Positions 1 through 8,213 are shown, counted from the first letter of the stretch. The stretch is 64,000 nucleotides of DNA from Parasegetibacter sp. NRK P23 (GCF_023721715.1 NZ_JAMDLG010000001.1:437889-501888); one strand, 5' to 3'. Numbers and translations: made by a program. Notes: generated from the letters alone by a model not told the origin.

Positions 1-746
1 TTCAGTTTCTTTTTCAACGAACTCACCTGCTCCTGTAAATTCGACACCAATCCTGCCAGTTGGTTCACATCCCACCGCGTTTGAACATTCGCTTTGGAAA
101 GGATCATCTGGGCCTGCCACAATTCCAGCACCTCATCAGTGTTCACTGTATAGGGCTGGTAAGTAGGATTATCACTCACCAATGTAAGTTTATTCTTCAC
201 CCGGTTGTTCTTCATCACCCTTTTGTACACCACCCCTTCCGTCCTGGATATTACGATATACGTCTGGTTGTTCTTCACCGACTCCATATCATCCACTTTC
301 TCTCCTACGATTACTGACCCGCTGGGGGTGGGCATCATAGAATCGCCCACAATCTCGAATGCCCTGTAATTCCCGGGGGCCAGCATCGGCAGGGTGAAGG
401 TATTCAGCTCATCAATAAATTCGGGATCAGCATACCCGTTCAGGTAACCTGCGGCGGCCTTTACCGGAACGAAAGTGATCTCATTCTTATCAGCGGCCAT
501 TTTCTGGGCCCTTCGTTTCGCCAGGTACGACCCTTTCTGTTCGGAGAGATCACTGCGCATCAGTTCATCGAGGCTCACCTTAAAAAGGTCACTCACGGTC
601 TCGAGTACCTCAAAACGCGGGTCTGCCCTTTCTTCTTCATAAGCGCCGAGCAGGGAGCGTTTGATCCCCAACCTCGTCGCGAATTCTTCCTGTGTAAGTC
701 CCCGTAACTTGCGGAGGTATTTCAGGTTTTGTCCGGCTAACGACAT
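1..746 (-). CDS. XRE-family regulator with C-terminal S24 (LexA-like) domain, partial at left edge
   Basis: Read on the minus strand from the ATG at 746, the frame stays open to the window edge, so the C-terminus is missing. Residues about 5-60 form a helix-turn-helix of the Cro/CI type (LRGLTQEEFATRLG, then SLLGAYEEERADP). From about residue 95 a LexA/S24 fold follows, with the serine motif GDSMMP and a lysine in VVYKRV, the positions of the Ser-Lys dyad in this family. The last visible part looks coiled-coil (LQEQVSSLKKKL). The architecture resembles CI-type repressors; whether it self-cleaves cannot be told. It is divergent from surE, and two inverted-repeat sites lie directly upstream of its ATG, which suggests autorepression. 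It could be a stress-responsive regulator or of prophage origin, but no phage genes are visible here. Confidence 0.85.
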   Translation of the reverse strand, partial: MSLAGQNLKYLRKLRGLTQEEFATRLGIKRSLLGAYEEERADPRFEVLETVSDLFKVSLDELMRSDLSEQKGSYLAKRRAQKMAADKNEITFVPVKAAAGYLNGYADPEFIDELNTFTLPMLAPGNYRAFEIVGDSMMPTPSGSVIVGEKVDDMESVKNNQTYIVISRTEGVVYKRVMKNNRVKNKLTLVSDNPTYQPYTVNTDEVLELWQAQMILSKANVQTRWDVNQLAGLVSNLQEQVSSLKKKL

Positions 747-782
747 ACTAATAATTTTAGGGCAAATTACTAATTATTTTAG
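747..782. promoter_or_regulatory. Two operator-like repeats (CTAA-N5-TTAG) between the XRE gene and surE
   Basis: Two 14-bp direct repeats, ACTAATAATTTTAG (747-760) and ACTAATTATTTTAG (769-782), differ at one base and start 22 bp apart, about two helical turns. Each is an imperfect palindrome with CTAA and TTAG arms around five bases. The first abuts the regulator's ATG. Position and symmetry fit an autoregulatory operator pair for the adjacent XRE/S24 protein; binding is inferred. Confidence 0.55.
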
Positions 783-837
783 TTACATCAAATTATTTTT
801 TGCTCGTACCTTTACGCGCACTACGATACCAAGCAAT

Positions 838-1632
838 ATGGCCACTACTAAAAAGAAGAAGACCCCGAAAGAACAGCCCATCATACTTGTAACGAACGAC
901 GACGGCATCACGGCGCCGGGCATACGCAACCTGGTGGAAGCCGTTCGCGGACTTGGCACCATTGTGGTGGTGGCGCCTGACAAACCCCAATCAGGCATGG
1001 GACACGCCATCACCATCGGGAGTCCGCTGCGTCTTTCCAAAGTTCAACTGTTTGAAGGTGTGGAAGCATGGCAATGTACCGGAACACCGGTGGATTGCGT
1101 GAAACTCGCCGTAGATAAGATACTTCACCGTAAACCTGATATCTGCGTAAGCGGCATCAACCATGGCGCGAACCACTCCATCAACGTGATCTATTCTGGT
1201 ACCATGAGTGCCGCCGTGGAAGCCGCCATTGAAAGCATCCCCTCCATTGGTTTCTCCCTGCTGGATTATAGTGTGGAAGCGGATTTCAGCGGCGCAAGGC
1301 AATACGCGCGTGAAATCGTGGAAACACTGCTCAAAAAGAAGATGGACAACCACATGGTCCTGAACGTGAATATTCCGGCTATTCCCGCCCAGCTTATCAA
1401 AGGCATTCGCGTATGCCGCCAGGCTTATGGCAAATATGAAGAGGATTTCCTGGAACGCGACGACCCGCATGGCCGTAAGTATTTCTGGCTCACCGGTGAA
1501 TTCAAAAACCTTGATAAGGGGAAGGATACGGATGTGTGGGCGCTTGAAAATAACTATATCAGTCTGGTACCCGTGCAATTTGACCTCACGAATTACGTTC
1601 TTAAAACCAAACTCGAAAAAACGTGGCCGTAA
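838..1632 (+). CDS. surE: 5'/3'-nucleotidase SurE
   Basis: 264 aa. Metal-dependent survival protein that dephosphorylates nucleoside monophosphates. The N-terminal metal-binding motif is clear (ILVTNDDGI), followed by the second conserved block SGINHGANHSINVIYSGTMSAAVEA. The start is placed at the ATG at 838 because the protein begins with a short lysine-rich leader (MATTKKKKTPKEQ) directly before the SurE fold; the frame is open further upstream but crosses the operators of the divergent regulator. The stop codon overlaps the next gene by 10 nt, so the two are probably co-transcribed, with lpxB following 41 nt later. Family and function are confident. Confidence 0.95.
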   Translation: MATTKKKKTPKEQPIILVTNDDGITAPGIRNLVEAVRGLGTIVVVAPDKPQSGMGHAITIGSPLRLSKVQLFEGVEAWQCTGTPVDCVKLAVDKILHRKPDICVSGINHGANHSINVIYSGTMSAAVEAAIESIPSIGFSLLDYSVEADFSGARQYAREIVETLLKKKMDNHMVLNVNIPAIPAQLIKGIRVCRQAYGKYEEDFLERDDPHGRKYFWLTGEFKNLDKGKDTDVWALENNYISLVPVQFDLTNYVLKTKLEKTWP

Positions 1633-1931
1633 TCAGTTTCAGGAAAGATCATTTGGGCTTTGGCATGGCACTCGGATTCCTGGCGCCATTGCTGGGCTTC
1701 CTGGCATATTATTTCATCCGCTTCTATCCCACTTTCGGATTTTCAGAATACCTCCGCGCCCTGGGCATGAACAAACCCCTGCTCACAGGCATCAGTACCA
1801 TCTCACTGGTGGCGAATGTGATCCTGTTCACCATCTACATCAATACCCGTCGTGACCAAACGGCCAAAGGTATTTTTGTAGTATCATTGCTGTACGGAAT
1901 CATTGTGCTGCTCTATAAAGTGATCGCTTAA
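1623..1931 (+). CDS. Small inner-membrane protein of unknown function between surE and lpxB
   Basis: 102 aa from a GTG at 1623, overlapping the end of surE by 10 nt; an ATG at 1665 is an alternative start. Three hydrophobic segments are visible: about residues 14-33 (GMALGFLAPLLGFLAYYFIR), 53-73 (LTGISTISLVANVILFTIYI) and 83-100 (GIFVVSLLYGIIVLLYKV). I do not recognise a named family. Its position, translationally coupled to surE and followed by lpxB, suggests an envelope-related role, but that is only context. Confidence 0.75.
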   Translation: MAVISFRKDHLGFGMALGFLAPLLGFLAYYFIRFYPTFGFSEYLRALGMNKPLLTGISTISLVANVILFTIYINTRRDQTAKGIFVVSLLYGIIVLLYKVIA

Positions 1932-1972
1932 GCCATTGCTGAGCCGTTCAACTAAAAAGGTTCCGCGGGCAG

Positions 1973-3082
1973 ATGAAGTATTATATCATAGCCGGAGAAG
2001 CTTCCGGCGACCTGCATGGCAGTAACCTCATCAGATCATTGCGGAAAGAAGACCCGGCGGCAGAAGTACGCGCCTGGGGTGGCGACCTGATGGCGGAAGC
2101 AGGTGCCGATCTCGTAAAACATTACCGCGACCTCGCCTTTATGGGCTTCGTGGAAGTACTGATGAATCTGCGCACCATCTTGCGCAACCTGGATAAATGC
2201 AAAGCAGATGTGCTGGCGTACCAACCTGACGCACTCATCCTCATAGACTATCCCGGATTCAATCTCCGCATCGCCGAATGGGCCCACCAGAACGGATTTA
2301 AGGTCATTTATTATATCTCTCCGCAGGTTTGGGCCTGGAAAGAAAACAGGGTAAAGAAGATAAAACAATGCGTGGACAAGATGCTGGTAATTCTTCCCTT
2401 TGAGCAGGAATTTTATGAGAAATGGGATTATAAAGTTGAATATGTGGGCCACCCGTTAATAGAAGTGGTGCATAACAGCATAGTACAACCGAAAGATGCG
2501 CCGTTATCCGACAAACCTATTGTGGCCCTCCTCCCCGGAAGCAGGAAACAGGAAATACTCAAGAAGCTGCCGGTCATGCTGGAAGTAGCCAGGCAGTTTC
2601 CTGATCACCAGTTCATTGTAGCGAAAGCGCCCGGGCAGGAAGATGCTTTTTACACAGCCATGCTGGCACCGTATCCGAATGTAAGCAGTGTACGGAACCA
2701 GACTTACCCGCTGCTGAAGCAATCACGTGCAGCCCTGGTTACATCCGGAACGGCCACTTTGGAAACGGCCCTGTTCCATGTGCCGGAAGTGGTTTGCTAT
2801 AAAGGAAATCAGCTTTCTTACTACATCGCAAGAAAGCTGATTAAGGTAAAATACATTTCGCTGGTGAACCTTATTATGGATAAGGAAGTGGTGAAAGAAC
2901 TGATCCAGGATGAACTGAACCCTGAAAGCTGTACCCGGGAACTGAAAAATATCCTGGAAGATGGTCCAGAACGTACGCGTTTGCTGGAAGACTATACAAC
3001 GCTCACCACACTGCTGAGTGAAGGTGGTAACGCTTCGGAAAAAGCCGCACGTTCCATCGTAACCTATCTTTCCGTTAACTGA
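1973..3082 (+). CDS. lpxB: Lipid-A-disaccharide synthase
   Basis: 369 aa, the usual length. A GT-B glycosyltransferase (GT19) that condenses UDP-2,3-diacylglucosamine with lipid X to form the lipid A disaccharide on the cytoplasmic face of the inner membrane. The diagnostic N-terminal motif GEASGDLHGSNL is present, then DYPGFNLRIAE, ISPQVWAWKENRVKKI, VGHPLIE, LLPGSRKQEI and a C-terminal SGTATLETAL nucleotide-binding block. It ends the surE-TM-lpxB run and overlaps the convergent small DUF6728 gene by 8 nt. No other lpx genes are in the window. Confidence 0.97.
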   Translation: MKYYIIAGEASGDLHGSNLIRSLRKEDPAAEVRAWGGDLMAEAGADLVKHYRDLAFMGFVEVLMNLRTILRNLDKCKADVLAYQPDALILIDYPGFNLRIAEWAHQNGFKVIYYISPQVWAWKENRVKKIKQCVDKMLVILPFEQEFYEKWDYKVEYVGHPLIEVVHNSIVQPKDAPLSDKPIVALLPGSRKQEILKKLPVMLEVARQFPDHQFIVAKAPGQEDAFYTAMLAPYPNVSSVRNQTYPLLKQSRAALVTSGTATLETALFHVPEVVCYKGNQLSYYIARKLIKVKYISLVNLIMDKEVVKELIQDELNPESCTRELKNILEDGPERTRLLEDYTTLTTLLSEGGNASEKAARSIVTYLSVN

Positions 3083-3248
3083 TCCAGTTACGGATCAGCC
3101 TGATCAGGATCAGGATCACCGCGGCCAGGAACATTAAGATCGATATCCGGTTCATGCCATGCATCAGCCGGATCGAACGGTTTCTGGGCGCGTTCGGATC
3201 ACGCTTCTTCAGGTAAAGGTATTCTGCTATCTGTCTCCAGATTCCCAT
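3075..3248 (-). CDS. DUF6728-like small membrane protein
   Basis: 57 aa from the ATG at 3248. The sequence has a basic, aromatic N-terminus (MGIWRQIAEYLYLKKRDPNA), a linker RLMHGMNRISI and one C-terminal transmembrane segment (about residues 36-53, ILMFLAAVILILIRLI). This matches the small Bacteroidota family I know as DUF6728 by pattern: WKQIAEYLYL, KRDP and MHGMNRIS. Function is unknown. It is convergent with lpxB and overlaps its last 8 nt. A GAACTTTG element (3266-3273, minus), one base off TAnnTTTG, may be its -7 box. Confidence 0.75.
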   Translation of the reverse strand: MGIWRQIAEYLYLKKRDPNAPRNRSIRLMHGMNRISILMFLAAVILILIRLIRNWIS

Positions 3249-3284
3249 AATTACACATTTACCCGCAAAGTTCCGGTATTCTGC

Positions 3285-3950
3285 TCAATTCCCCAGCGGA
3301 TTCATCCGTAATAACTGGCAAAGGACTTCATACAGGTTCTGGTGCCGGTGGTTGTAGCGGAACTCGGATTCTTTCAGGTGGAGATAAAGACTGGTCCTGT
3401 TCAGGCCCCTGAATTTACTGAACCTGGTTCTGGCCAGTGCCCAGAAAGTATCCAGTTCATCCACATAACCACGGGTTTTCTTCAGCATGAAAAGATTTTG
3501 GTCCACGCGCAACAACTTCCATCCATCCGGATCGATAAATGCCTGGTAACCCGCGAGGTGCTTGCTGAAATACTCGATAGAACCATTCAGCAGGTCGCCT
3601 TTTTTGAGTTTTTTCATGGCCTCACAGCCTTCCTGATCAAGGGGAAGCACCTTCACGCGTTGGTCTGAATAAGAAACGCTGAAGAAACACGGAACCCTTT
3701 CTTCCTCCATTTCTTCCACTTCTTCTTCCATACCCGCCATTAGCGCGGGTTCCTTCTTTTTCGCGAAGGCCGGATCGTTGATGCGGCAAATCTGTTCCCG
3801 GATCAGTTTGAGGTAATTGTTGATGGTTACCCTGCTGACTCCTGTAATAGTAGCAATTTCCGTGGCGGTAAGATCTTCACTGAAATACGCGAGGATCTTC
3901 TTCACCTCCTTTTCGCTCAGGTGAGCTCCTTTGAAGAATTTGTTTCTCAT
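3285..3950 (-). CDS. IS1595-type transposase-derived protein, apparently catalytically dead (domesticated?)
   Basis: 221 aa, one uninterrupted frame. The N-terminus (FFKGAHLSEKEVKKIL, then a helix-turn-helix at about 26-50) and the C-terminus (TFWALARTRFSKFRGLNR, YLHLKESEFRYNHR) match the IS1595 transposase pattern. In canonical members the middle carries a VDESYFG block and a SD-W-x-x-Y block with catalytic aspartates. Here the first is replaced by an acidic run (MEEEVEEMEEER, about 74-85) and the second by YFSKHLAGY, so the DDE triad seems lost although the reading frame is intact. I see no terminal inverted repeats or target duplications around it. A palindrome sits just before the start codon. 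Most likely a retained DNA-binding protein; it could also be a decayed but still open transposase. Confidence 0.7.
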   Translation of the reverse strand: MRNKFFKGAHLSEKEVKKILAYFSEDLTATEIATITGVSRVTINNYLKLIREQICRINDPAFAKKKEPALMAGMEEEVEEMEEERVPCFFSVSYSDQRVKVLPLDQEGCEAMKKLKKGDLLNGSIEYFSKHLAGYQAFIDPDGWKLLRVDQNLFMLKKTRGYVDELDTFWALARTRFSKFRGLNRTSLYLHLKESEFRYNHRHQNLYEVLCQLLRMNPLGN

Positions 3951-3952
3951 AG

Positions 3953-3971
3953 CGGCTATACTTTATAGCCG
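3953..3971. promoter_or_regulatory. Perfect 8-bp inverted repeat at the start of the transposase-derived gene
   Basis: CGGCTATA (3953-3960), spacer CTT, TATAGCCG (3964-3971). It lies 3 to 21 nt upstream of the ATG at 3948-3950, where an operator, a -7 element or ribosome access would be controlled. With a helix-turn-helix protein encoded immediately downstream, self-binding is a reasonable inference. Confidence 0.5.
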
Positions 3972-4110
3972 TAAACTTCCGCCAATATTCACGAAACAGA
4001 TAGTTAAATTATTACTAACGGCAAGTTTCGTAGATTGAACCCGTAAAATTCAATGCTGAAAGAATCCCTGGTATTCCTGAACCCGGACATTGGTTTGGAT
4101 GAACGGTAAA

Positions 4111-6156
4111 TCAATCACTTAACAGTGTCCTTAAAAGGGCAAGCACCTTTCCCGCATCCGGCAGCATCGCTGCTTCCAGCGCCACGTTCATGGGTACCGC
4201 GGGCAGGTTCAACGCCCCCAGCACCTGTACCGGCGCATCCAGGTTTTTAAAACAGTTCAGACTTATTCTACCTGCCAGCGCCTCCGCGAATGAGTTGAGT
4301 TGTTGTTCTTCGGTAAGTACCAGGCATTTCCCGTGGCGACGCACCGTATCGTACACCAGTTGTTCATCCAGCGGGTACAAGGTCCGGAGATCAATCACTT
4401 CCACTGCTCCCTCTAATTGTTTCGCGGCCTCCATCGCCCAATGCACCCCCATGCCATAAGTGATCACGCAACATGAACGCCCTTCCTGTACTTTGTCTTC
4501 ATGGGCCCTGCAAGCCACCCTTCCTTTGCCGAGCGGAACCACATAATCCGGAGCCGGTTCAGGGGTGCGAGCCGCTTCGGTTCCAGGCACTTTACTCCAG
4601 TACAATCCCTTGTGCTCCAACATGACCACGGGGTTGGGTTCGTAAAAAGCCGCTTTCATCAAACCTTTCATATCCGCGGCATTGGAAGGGTAAACCACTT
4701 TGATCCCTTTAATAGAAAGCAGCGTGGTTTCCACCGAGCCACTGTGGTAAGGACCTCCGCCGCCGTAAGCCCCAACGGGCACACGTATCAGTGTTTGAAC
4801 GGGATATTTGCCGTTGGTGAGGTAACACGACTTGGCAATCTCACAAACGAGCTGGTTGATGGCGGGATAAATATAATCGCCGAACTGCACCTCCACGATG
4901 GGCTTTAAGCCAACTGCTGAGAGTCCGGCCGTTGAGCCGATGATATATGCTTCCTGAATGGCGGTATTAAAGACCCGGTGATCGCCGAACAACTCAGCAA
5001 GTGTGGCCGCTTCGCGAAAAACACCACCCAGTCTTCGCCCCACATCCTGGCCATACAACAGGCTTTCCGGCTCCGCATCCATGATTTCCCTTATCGCGAA
5101 AAGCGCGGCATCCACCATGGGTATCTTTTCCTGCGCTTGTTCATTCCTGTTACCCGACTCTTCTCTGATGGCCGCGGGCGCAAACACGTGCTCCTGCACT
5201 TTGGAAGGATCGGGTTCCGGGGCCGCTTTGGCCAACTCAAAATCATGCGCCACCAATTCTTCAGCTTCCCTCCTGATCTGCGCTAACGTATCGGGCGTTT
5301 CACCCTGTTCCAGCAATTGTTGTTCAAGTAAGATGAAAGGATCCGTTAAAGCATGTTGTTGTAGGTCTTCCGCGGACCGATAGAATTCTCTTCTGACGCC
5401 GCTGGTATGATGTCCCAGCAACGGACAGGTAGCCCTTACAAGAACAGGCGTTCTTTTTTCCCGCACCTGTGCCACCACATCCCGCATCACTTCAAAGGAA
5501 CCTATAAAATCACTGCCGTCCACTTCTCTTCGTTCCAGTCCTTTAAAGCCGGCGGCATATTCCCAAGCGTTCATTGACCTGGATTCTTCTCCCCTGACAC
5601 TAATGCCCCATCCATTGTCCTGCACCAGGTAGATGACCGGAAGCTGGTGAAACGCCGCGAACTGGAAAGCCTCACTCACTTCTCCTTCCGTAACGCTGCT
5701 GTCGCCAAGGGAACATACCACGATTGGCTTTTCAGCCCATCCTTCATATTTATGAAGATGCTGTTCCAGGAACTTCAGCCCCTGTGCCACACCGGTAGAC
5801 GGGATCACCTGCATACCCGTGGCGCTGCTCTGGTGGATCATGGAGGGCCTGGAAGCATCATTGCTGCTGGGATGCGCATAGTAGCACCTCCCGCCACTGA
5901 ATGGATCGTCCGCTTTCGCGAGCAGTTGCAGCATAAGCTCATAAGGACGGAAGCCCATGCCGAGCAGCAGTGACTCATCCCTGTAATACGGGCTCACAAA
6001 GTCCTGCGGCAGCAATTGAAACGCGGTGGCCAGTTGAATGGCTTCATGCCCTCTTGAGGTAGAATGAACATAACGACAAACGGAACGATTGGCCTCGTAA
6101 ATAGCGGCCATCGCGTGAGCGGTGGCCATGAGGCGATAGGCGTGCAATACATTCAT
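4111..6156 (-). CDS. Fused E1 alpha/beta thiamine-diphosphate dehydrogenase (2-oxo acid dehydrogenase complex)
   Basis: 681 aa from the ATG at 6156; the frame extends 9 codons further upstream. It decarboxylates a 2-oxo acid and passes the acyl group to a lipoyl E2. The N-terminal half (about 1-320) is E1 alpha, with the ThDP motif GDSSVTEG...QDNGWGIS. A linker rich in A, E and P follows, then E1 beta (about 345-681) with LLYGQDVGRRLGGVFR, AIQEAYIIGSTAGLSAVG and a C-terminal transketolase domain (VEVIDLRTLYPLDEQLV). Separate subunits in most bacteria are one chain here. Family resemblance favours a branched-chain 2-oxo acid substrate, but pyruvate cannot be excluded. No E2 or E3 is nearby. 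A TAGATTTG box lies just upstream of the ATG. Confidence 0.88.
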   Translation of the reverse strand: MNVLHAYRLMATAHAMAAIYEANRSVCRYVHSTSRGHEAIQLATAFQLLPQDFVSPYYRDESLLLGMGFRPYELMLQLLAKADDPFSGGRCYYAHPSSNDASRPSMIHQSSATGMQVIPSTGVAQGLKFLEQHLHKYEGWAEKPIVVCSLGDSSVTEGEVSEAFQFAAFHQLPVIYLVQDNGWGISVRGEESRSMNAWEYAAGFKGLERREVDGSDFIGSFEVMRDVVAQVREKRTPVLVRATCPLLGHHTSGVRREFYRSAEDLQQHALTDPFILLEQQLLEQGETPDTLAQIRREAEELVAHDFELAKAAPEPDPSKVQEHVFAPAAIREESGNRNEQAQEKIPMVDAALFAIREIMDAEPESLLYGQDVGRRLGGVFREAATLAELFGDHRVFNTAIQEAYIIGSTAGLSAVGLKPIVEVQFGDYIYPAINQLVCEIAKSCYLTNGKYPVQTLIRVPVGAYGGGGPYHSGSVETTLLSIKGIKVVYPSNAADMKGLMKAAFYEPNPVVMLEHKGLYWSKVPGTEAARTPEPAPDYVVPLGKGRVACRAHEDKVQEGRSCCVITYGMGVHWAMEAAKQLEGAVEVIDLRTLYPLDEQLVYDTVRRHGKCLVLTEEQQLNSFAEALAGRISLNCFKNLDAPVQVLGALNLPAVPMNVALEAAMLPDAGKVLALLRTLLSD

Positions 6157-6202
6157 ACGGACAAATCTAACAAAAACTAACAACTGTTCGCATAACAGGC
6201 AA

Positions 6203-6235
6203 TAAAAAAGCCATTCGGGAAGAATGGCCTTTTTG
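6203..6235. terminator. Bidirectional rho-independent terminator
   Basis: Stem GCCATTC (6210-6216) / GAATGGC (6222-6228), flanked by an A run on the left and a T run on the right, so it can act on both strands. It follows the FAH-family gene (minus) and separates it from the E1 gene. Confidence 0.8.
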
Positions 6236-6239
6236 AAAA

Positions 6240-6851
6240 TTATTTTACTTCCAGTTCGAACATGCTTTCATCTTCCATGAATCCTTCCAGTTCGTCGCCC
6301 ACCACACATTCTCCCACACCTGCCGGGGTACCGGTAAAGATGAGGTCGCCGATGTTTACGGAAAAGAAGTTTGAAATATAAGCGACGATCTTATCGAAGT
6401 TGTGCATCATCATAGCGGAGCTACCTTGCTGCACGAGTTCTTTGTTCTTATACAAACAGAAATTGATGTCCTTCTTATTCTTCAGGTTCGCCACGGGTAC
6501 CCATTTGCCGATTACGGCGGAGTTATCCCACGACTTGGCGATTTCCCAGGGCAATCCTTTCTCCTTGCAGGTTTGCTGGATATCCCTTGCGGTGAAATCA
6601 ATCCCAACGCTTACCGCGTCATAATATTTATTGGCGAATCTTTCCTGGATGTACTTTCCATTCTTGGATACCCTGAGCACCAGTTCACACTCGTAATGCA
6701 GTTCATTCGTGAATTCCGGGTAATAGAACGGTGTGTGCGCCTGCAGGAGGGCACTTTTGGGTTTCATAAAAATGATCGGATCGTCAGGTATCTCATTGCC
6801 TAATTCTTTTGCATGAGCCACATAATTTCTTCCTACGCAGAATATCTTCAT
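6240..6851 (-). CDS. Fumarylacetoacetate hydrolase (FAH) family protein
   Basis: 203 aa from the ATG at 6851 (a TTG two codons upstream is less likely). Single-domain FAH-fold enzyme: MKIFCVGRNYVAHAKELGNE, then metal-binding acidic residues in HYECELVLRV and the block DFTARDIQQTCKEKGLPWEIAKSWDNSAVIG, ending with FTGTPAGVGE. Relatives (FAHD1/YcgM type) are acylpyruvases or oxaloacetate decarboxylases/tautomerases acting on small 2-oxo diacids with Mg2+. The exact substrate cannot be told from sequence. It is a single gene with its own terminator downstream and 147 nt between it and pth. Confidence 0.9.
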   Translation of the reverse strand: MKIFCVGRNYVAHAKELGNEIPDDPIIFMKPKSALLQAHTPFYYPEFTNELHYECELVLRVSKNGKYIQERFANKYYDAVSVGIDFTARDIQQTCKEKGLPWEIAKSWDNSAVIGKWVPVANLKNKKDINFCLYKNKELVQQGSSAMMMHNFDKIVAYISNFFSVNIGDLIFTGTPAGVGECVVGDELEGFMEDESMFELEVK

Positions 6852-6998
6852 ATTCAAATAAGGTTATGATTAGAAAATCAACTTGGGTAAATAAAAAAGA
6901 CATTGGATGAAAGGGGTTCCCGAAGGGATATTGAATATTAAAGATTCTGACAATCAGAGGGGTTTATTCATGCGAAAATATGGATTCGGCAACTAAAT

Positions 6999-7577
6999 TC
7001 ATAATTCAAATACAAGATTATTATACAAATTCATGGTTTTTTCCAGCCCCTGGAAGACAAAATCCTCCACGAGTTCCACGCAGCGGTTGATTTTCTGCTC
7101 CACAACGGGTATTTCCTGCGCTTTCCATTTGCTCAATACAAAATCAGCCTGCTTTCCCTTAGGATAATCGTTCCCGATACCGAACCGGAGTTTCGCGTAG
7201 TTGTCCGTTGCCAGGGTGGCGCTGATGTCTTTCAAACCGTTCTGCCCACCGGGGCTTCCGCTGCCCCTCAACCTGATCTTAGATAGTGGCAGCGCCAGGT
7301 CATCTACCAGTACCAGCAACTTATTTACTTCAATCTTTTCCTTGTCCATCCAGTATTTCACGGCCTTTCCACTCAGGTTCATGTAAGTGGTGGGCCTGAT
7401 CACCACGAGTTTCCTGCCTTTCAATGAAATACCGGCTACTTCGGCCAGGCGTTCCGTTTGAAAGAAAGCATTGTGTTTGCGCACAAGCGCCTCCGCGATA
7501 TCAAAACCGATATTGTGGCGGGTGTGCGCATACTCCTGACCGATATTCCCTAAACCGGCGATGAGAAATTTTTCCAT
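6999..7577 (-). CDS. pth: Peptidyl-tRNA hydrolase
   Basis: 192 aa from the ATG at 7577; an in-frame extension upstream runs through the rplY terminator and is rejected. Pth cleaves peptidyl-tRNA released from stalled ribosomes. Visible hallmarks: GLGNIGQEYAHTRHNIGFD with the catalytic His in TRHN, a conserved Asn in PTTYMNLSG, the Asp in LVDDLALP, and GSGSPGGQNGLKDI. It follows rplY in the same direction, as in many bacteria, though a terminator lies between them. Confidence 0.96.
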   Translation of the reverse strand: MEKFLIAGLGNIGQEYAHTRHNIGFDIAEALVRKHNAFFQTERLAEVAGISLKGRKLVVIRPTTYMNLSGKAVKYWMDKEKIEVNKLLVLVDDLALPLSKIRLRGSGSPGGQNGLKDISATLATDNYAKLRFGIGNDYPKGKQADFVLSKWKAQEIPVVEQKINRCVELVEDFVFQGLEKTMNLYNNLVFEL

Positions 7578-7590
7578 GGGGGTAAAAATA

Positions 7591-7620
7591 AAAAAACCCA
7601 GCCTTACGGCTGGGTTTCGC
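7591..7620 (-). terminator. Terminator after rplY
   Basis: On the minus strand a 10-bp stem (AAACCCAGCC pairing with GGCTGGGTTT, 7594-7617) is followed by a T run. It lies 15 nt after the rplY stop and within the leader of pth, so pth either depends on read-through or has its own promoter. Confidence 0.8.
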
Positions 7621-7634
7621 AAACGTAAGTTCAG

Positions 7635-8213
7635 TTATTTCTTTCCTGCCGCTGCTTCTTCCTGCTTCAACTGACGGGTCATTACCACGGAAGCGATGGG
7701 AATACGGGGAGAGTTCAGGATTTCCATACCAGGCGCTTTCACATCTTCCACGCGGATGTTACCGTTCAGATCGAGGTCTGTAACGTCCACTTCGATGCTT
7801 TCCACCAGGTCTTTGGGAAGAGCCTTCACTTTCAGGGACTTCATTTTTGTAACGAGACGGCCACCAGCCTTCACACCTACGGAAGAACCGGTGTATTTCA
7901 GGGGCAGGGTAGCGATCACTTTCTTATCTTCTACCAGTTCCAGGAAATCAACGTGGATCAGTTCGTCGGTGATTTTGTCGAACTGCAGGTCTTTCATGAT
8001 GCACCTGTAAGTTTTTCCACCCGCTTTAATTTCAGCGATTTGGAAATCCGGTGTATAAACGAGTTTTTTGAAAGCAGGCGTAGGAGCAACAAGGCTCACT
8101 TCTTCTGCACCCCCGTAAATTACAGCAGGCACGAGTCCCTCAGAGCGGTATTGGCGGGTGGCTTTTTTGCCAAACTCGGTCCTGAGTTGTCCTTCGATTG
8201 TAATTGTGTTCAT
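7635..8213 (-). CDS. rplY: 50S ribosomal protein bL25 (Ctc/TL5 type)
   Basis: 192 aa, the long form: an N-terminal 5S rRNA-binding L25 domain (about 1-90, TIEGQLRTEFGKKATRQYRSEGLVPAVIYGG) plus the C-terminal beta domain of the TL5/Ctc family (LPLKYTGSSVGVKAGGRLVTKMKSLKVKALPKDLVESIEVDVTDL region) and a short Ala/Lys-rich tail. The start at 8213 lies 24 nt after the prs stop, so prs and rplY are likely one transcript, an arrangement common among bacteria. It is followed by a strong terminator. Confidence 0.95.
   Translation of the reverse strand: MNTITIEGQLRTEFGKKATRQYRSEGLVPAVIYGGAEEVSLVAPTPAFKKLVYTPDFQIAEIKAGGKTYRCIMKDLQFDKITDELIHVDFLELVEDKKVIATLPLKYTGSSVGVKAGGRLVTKMKSLKVKALPKDLVESIEVDVTDLDLNGNIRVEDVKAPGMEILNSPRIPIASVVMTRQLKQEEAAAGKK

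Noticed and set aside
661-837. N-terminal extension of SurE
   Set aside because: The frame is open but crosses the operators and the start region of the divergent regulator; the SurE fold begins right after the ATG at 838.
3285-3950. Active insertion sequence of the IS1595 family
   Set aside because: No terminal inverted repeats or target duplication were seen near the gene, and the catalytic motifs appear lost; it is listed as a transposase-derived CDS instead.
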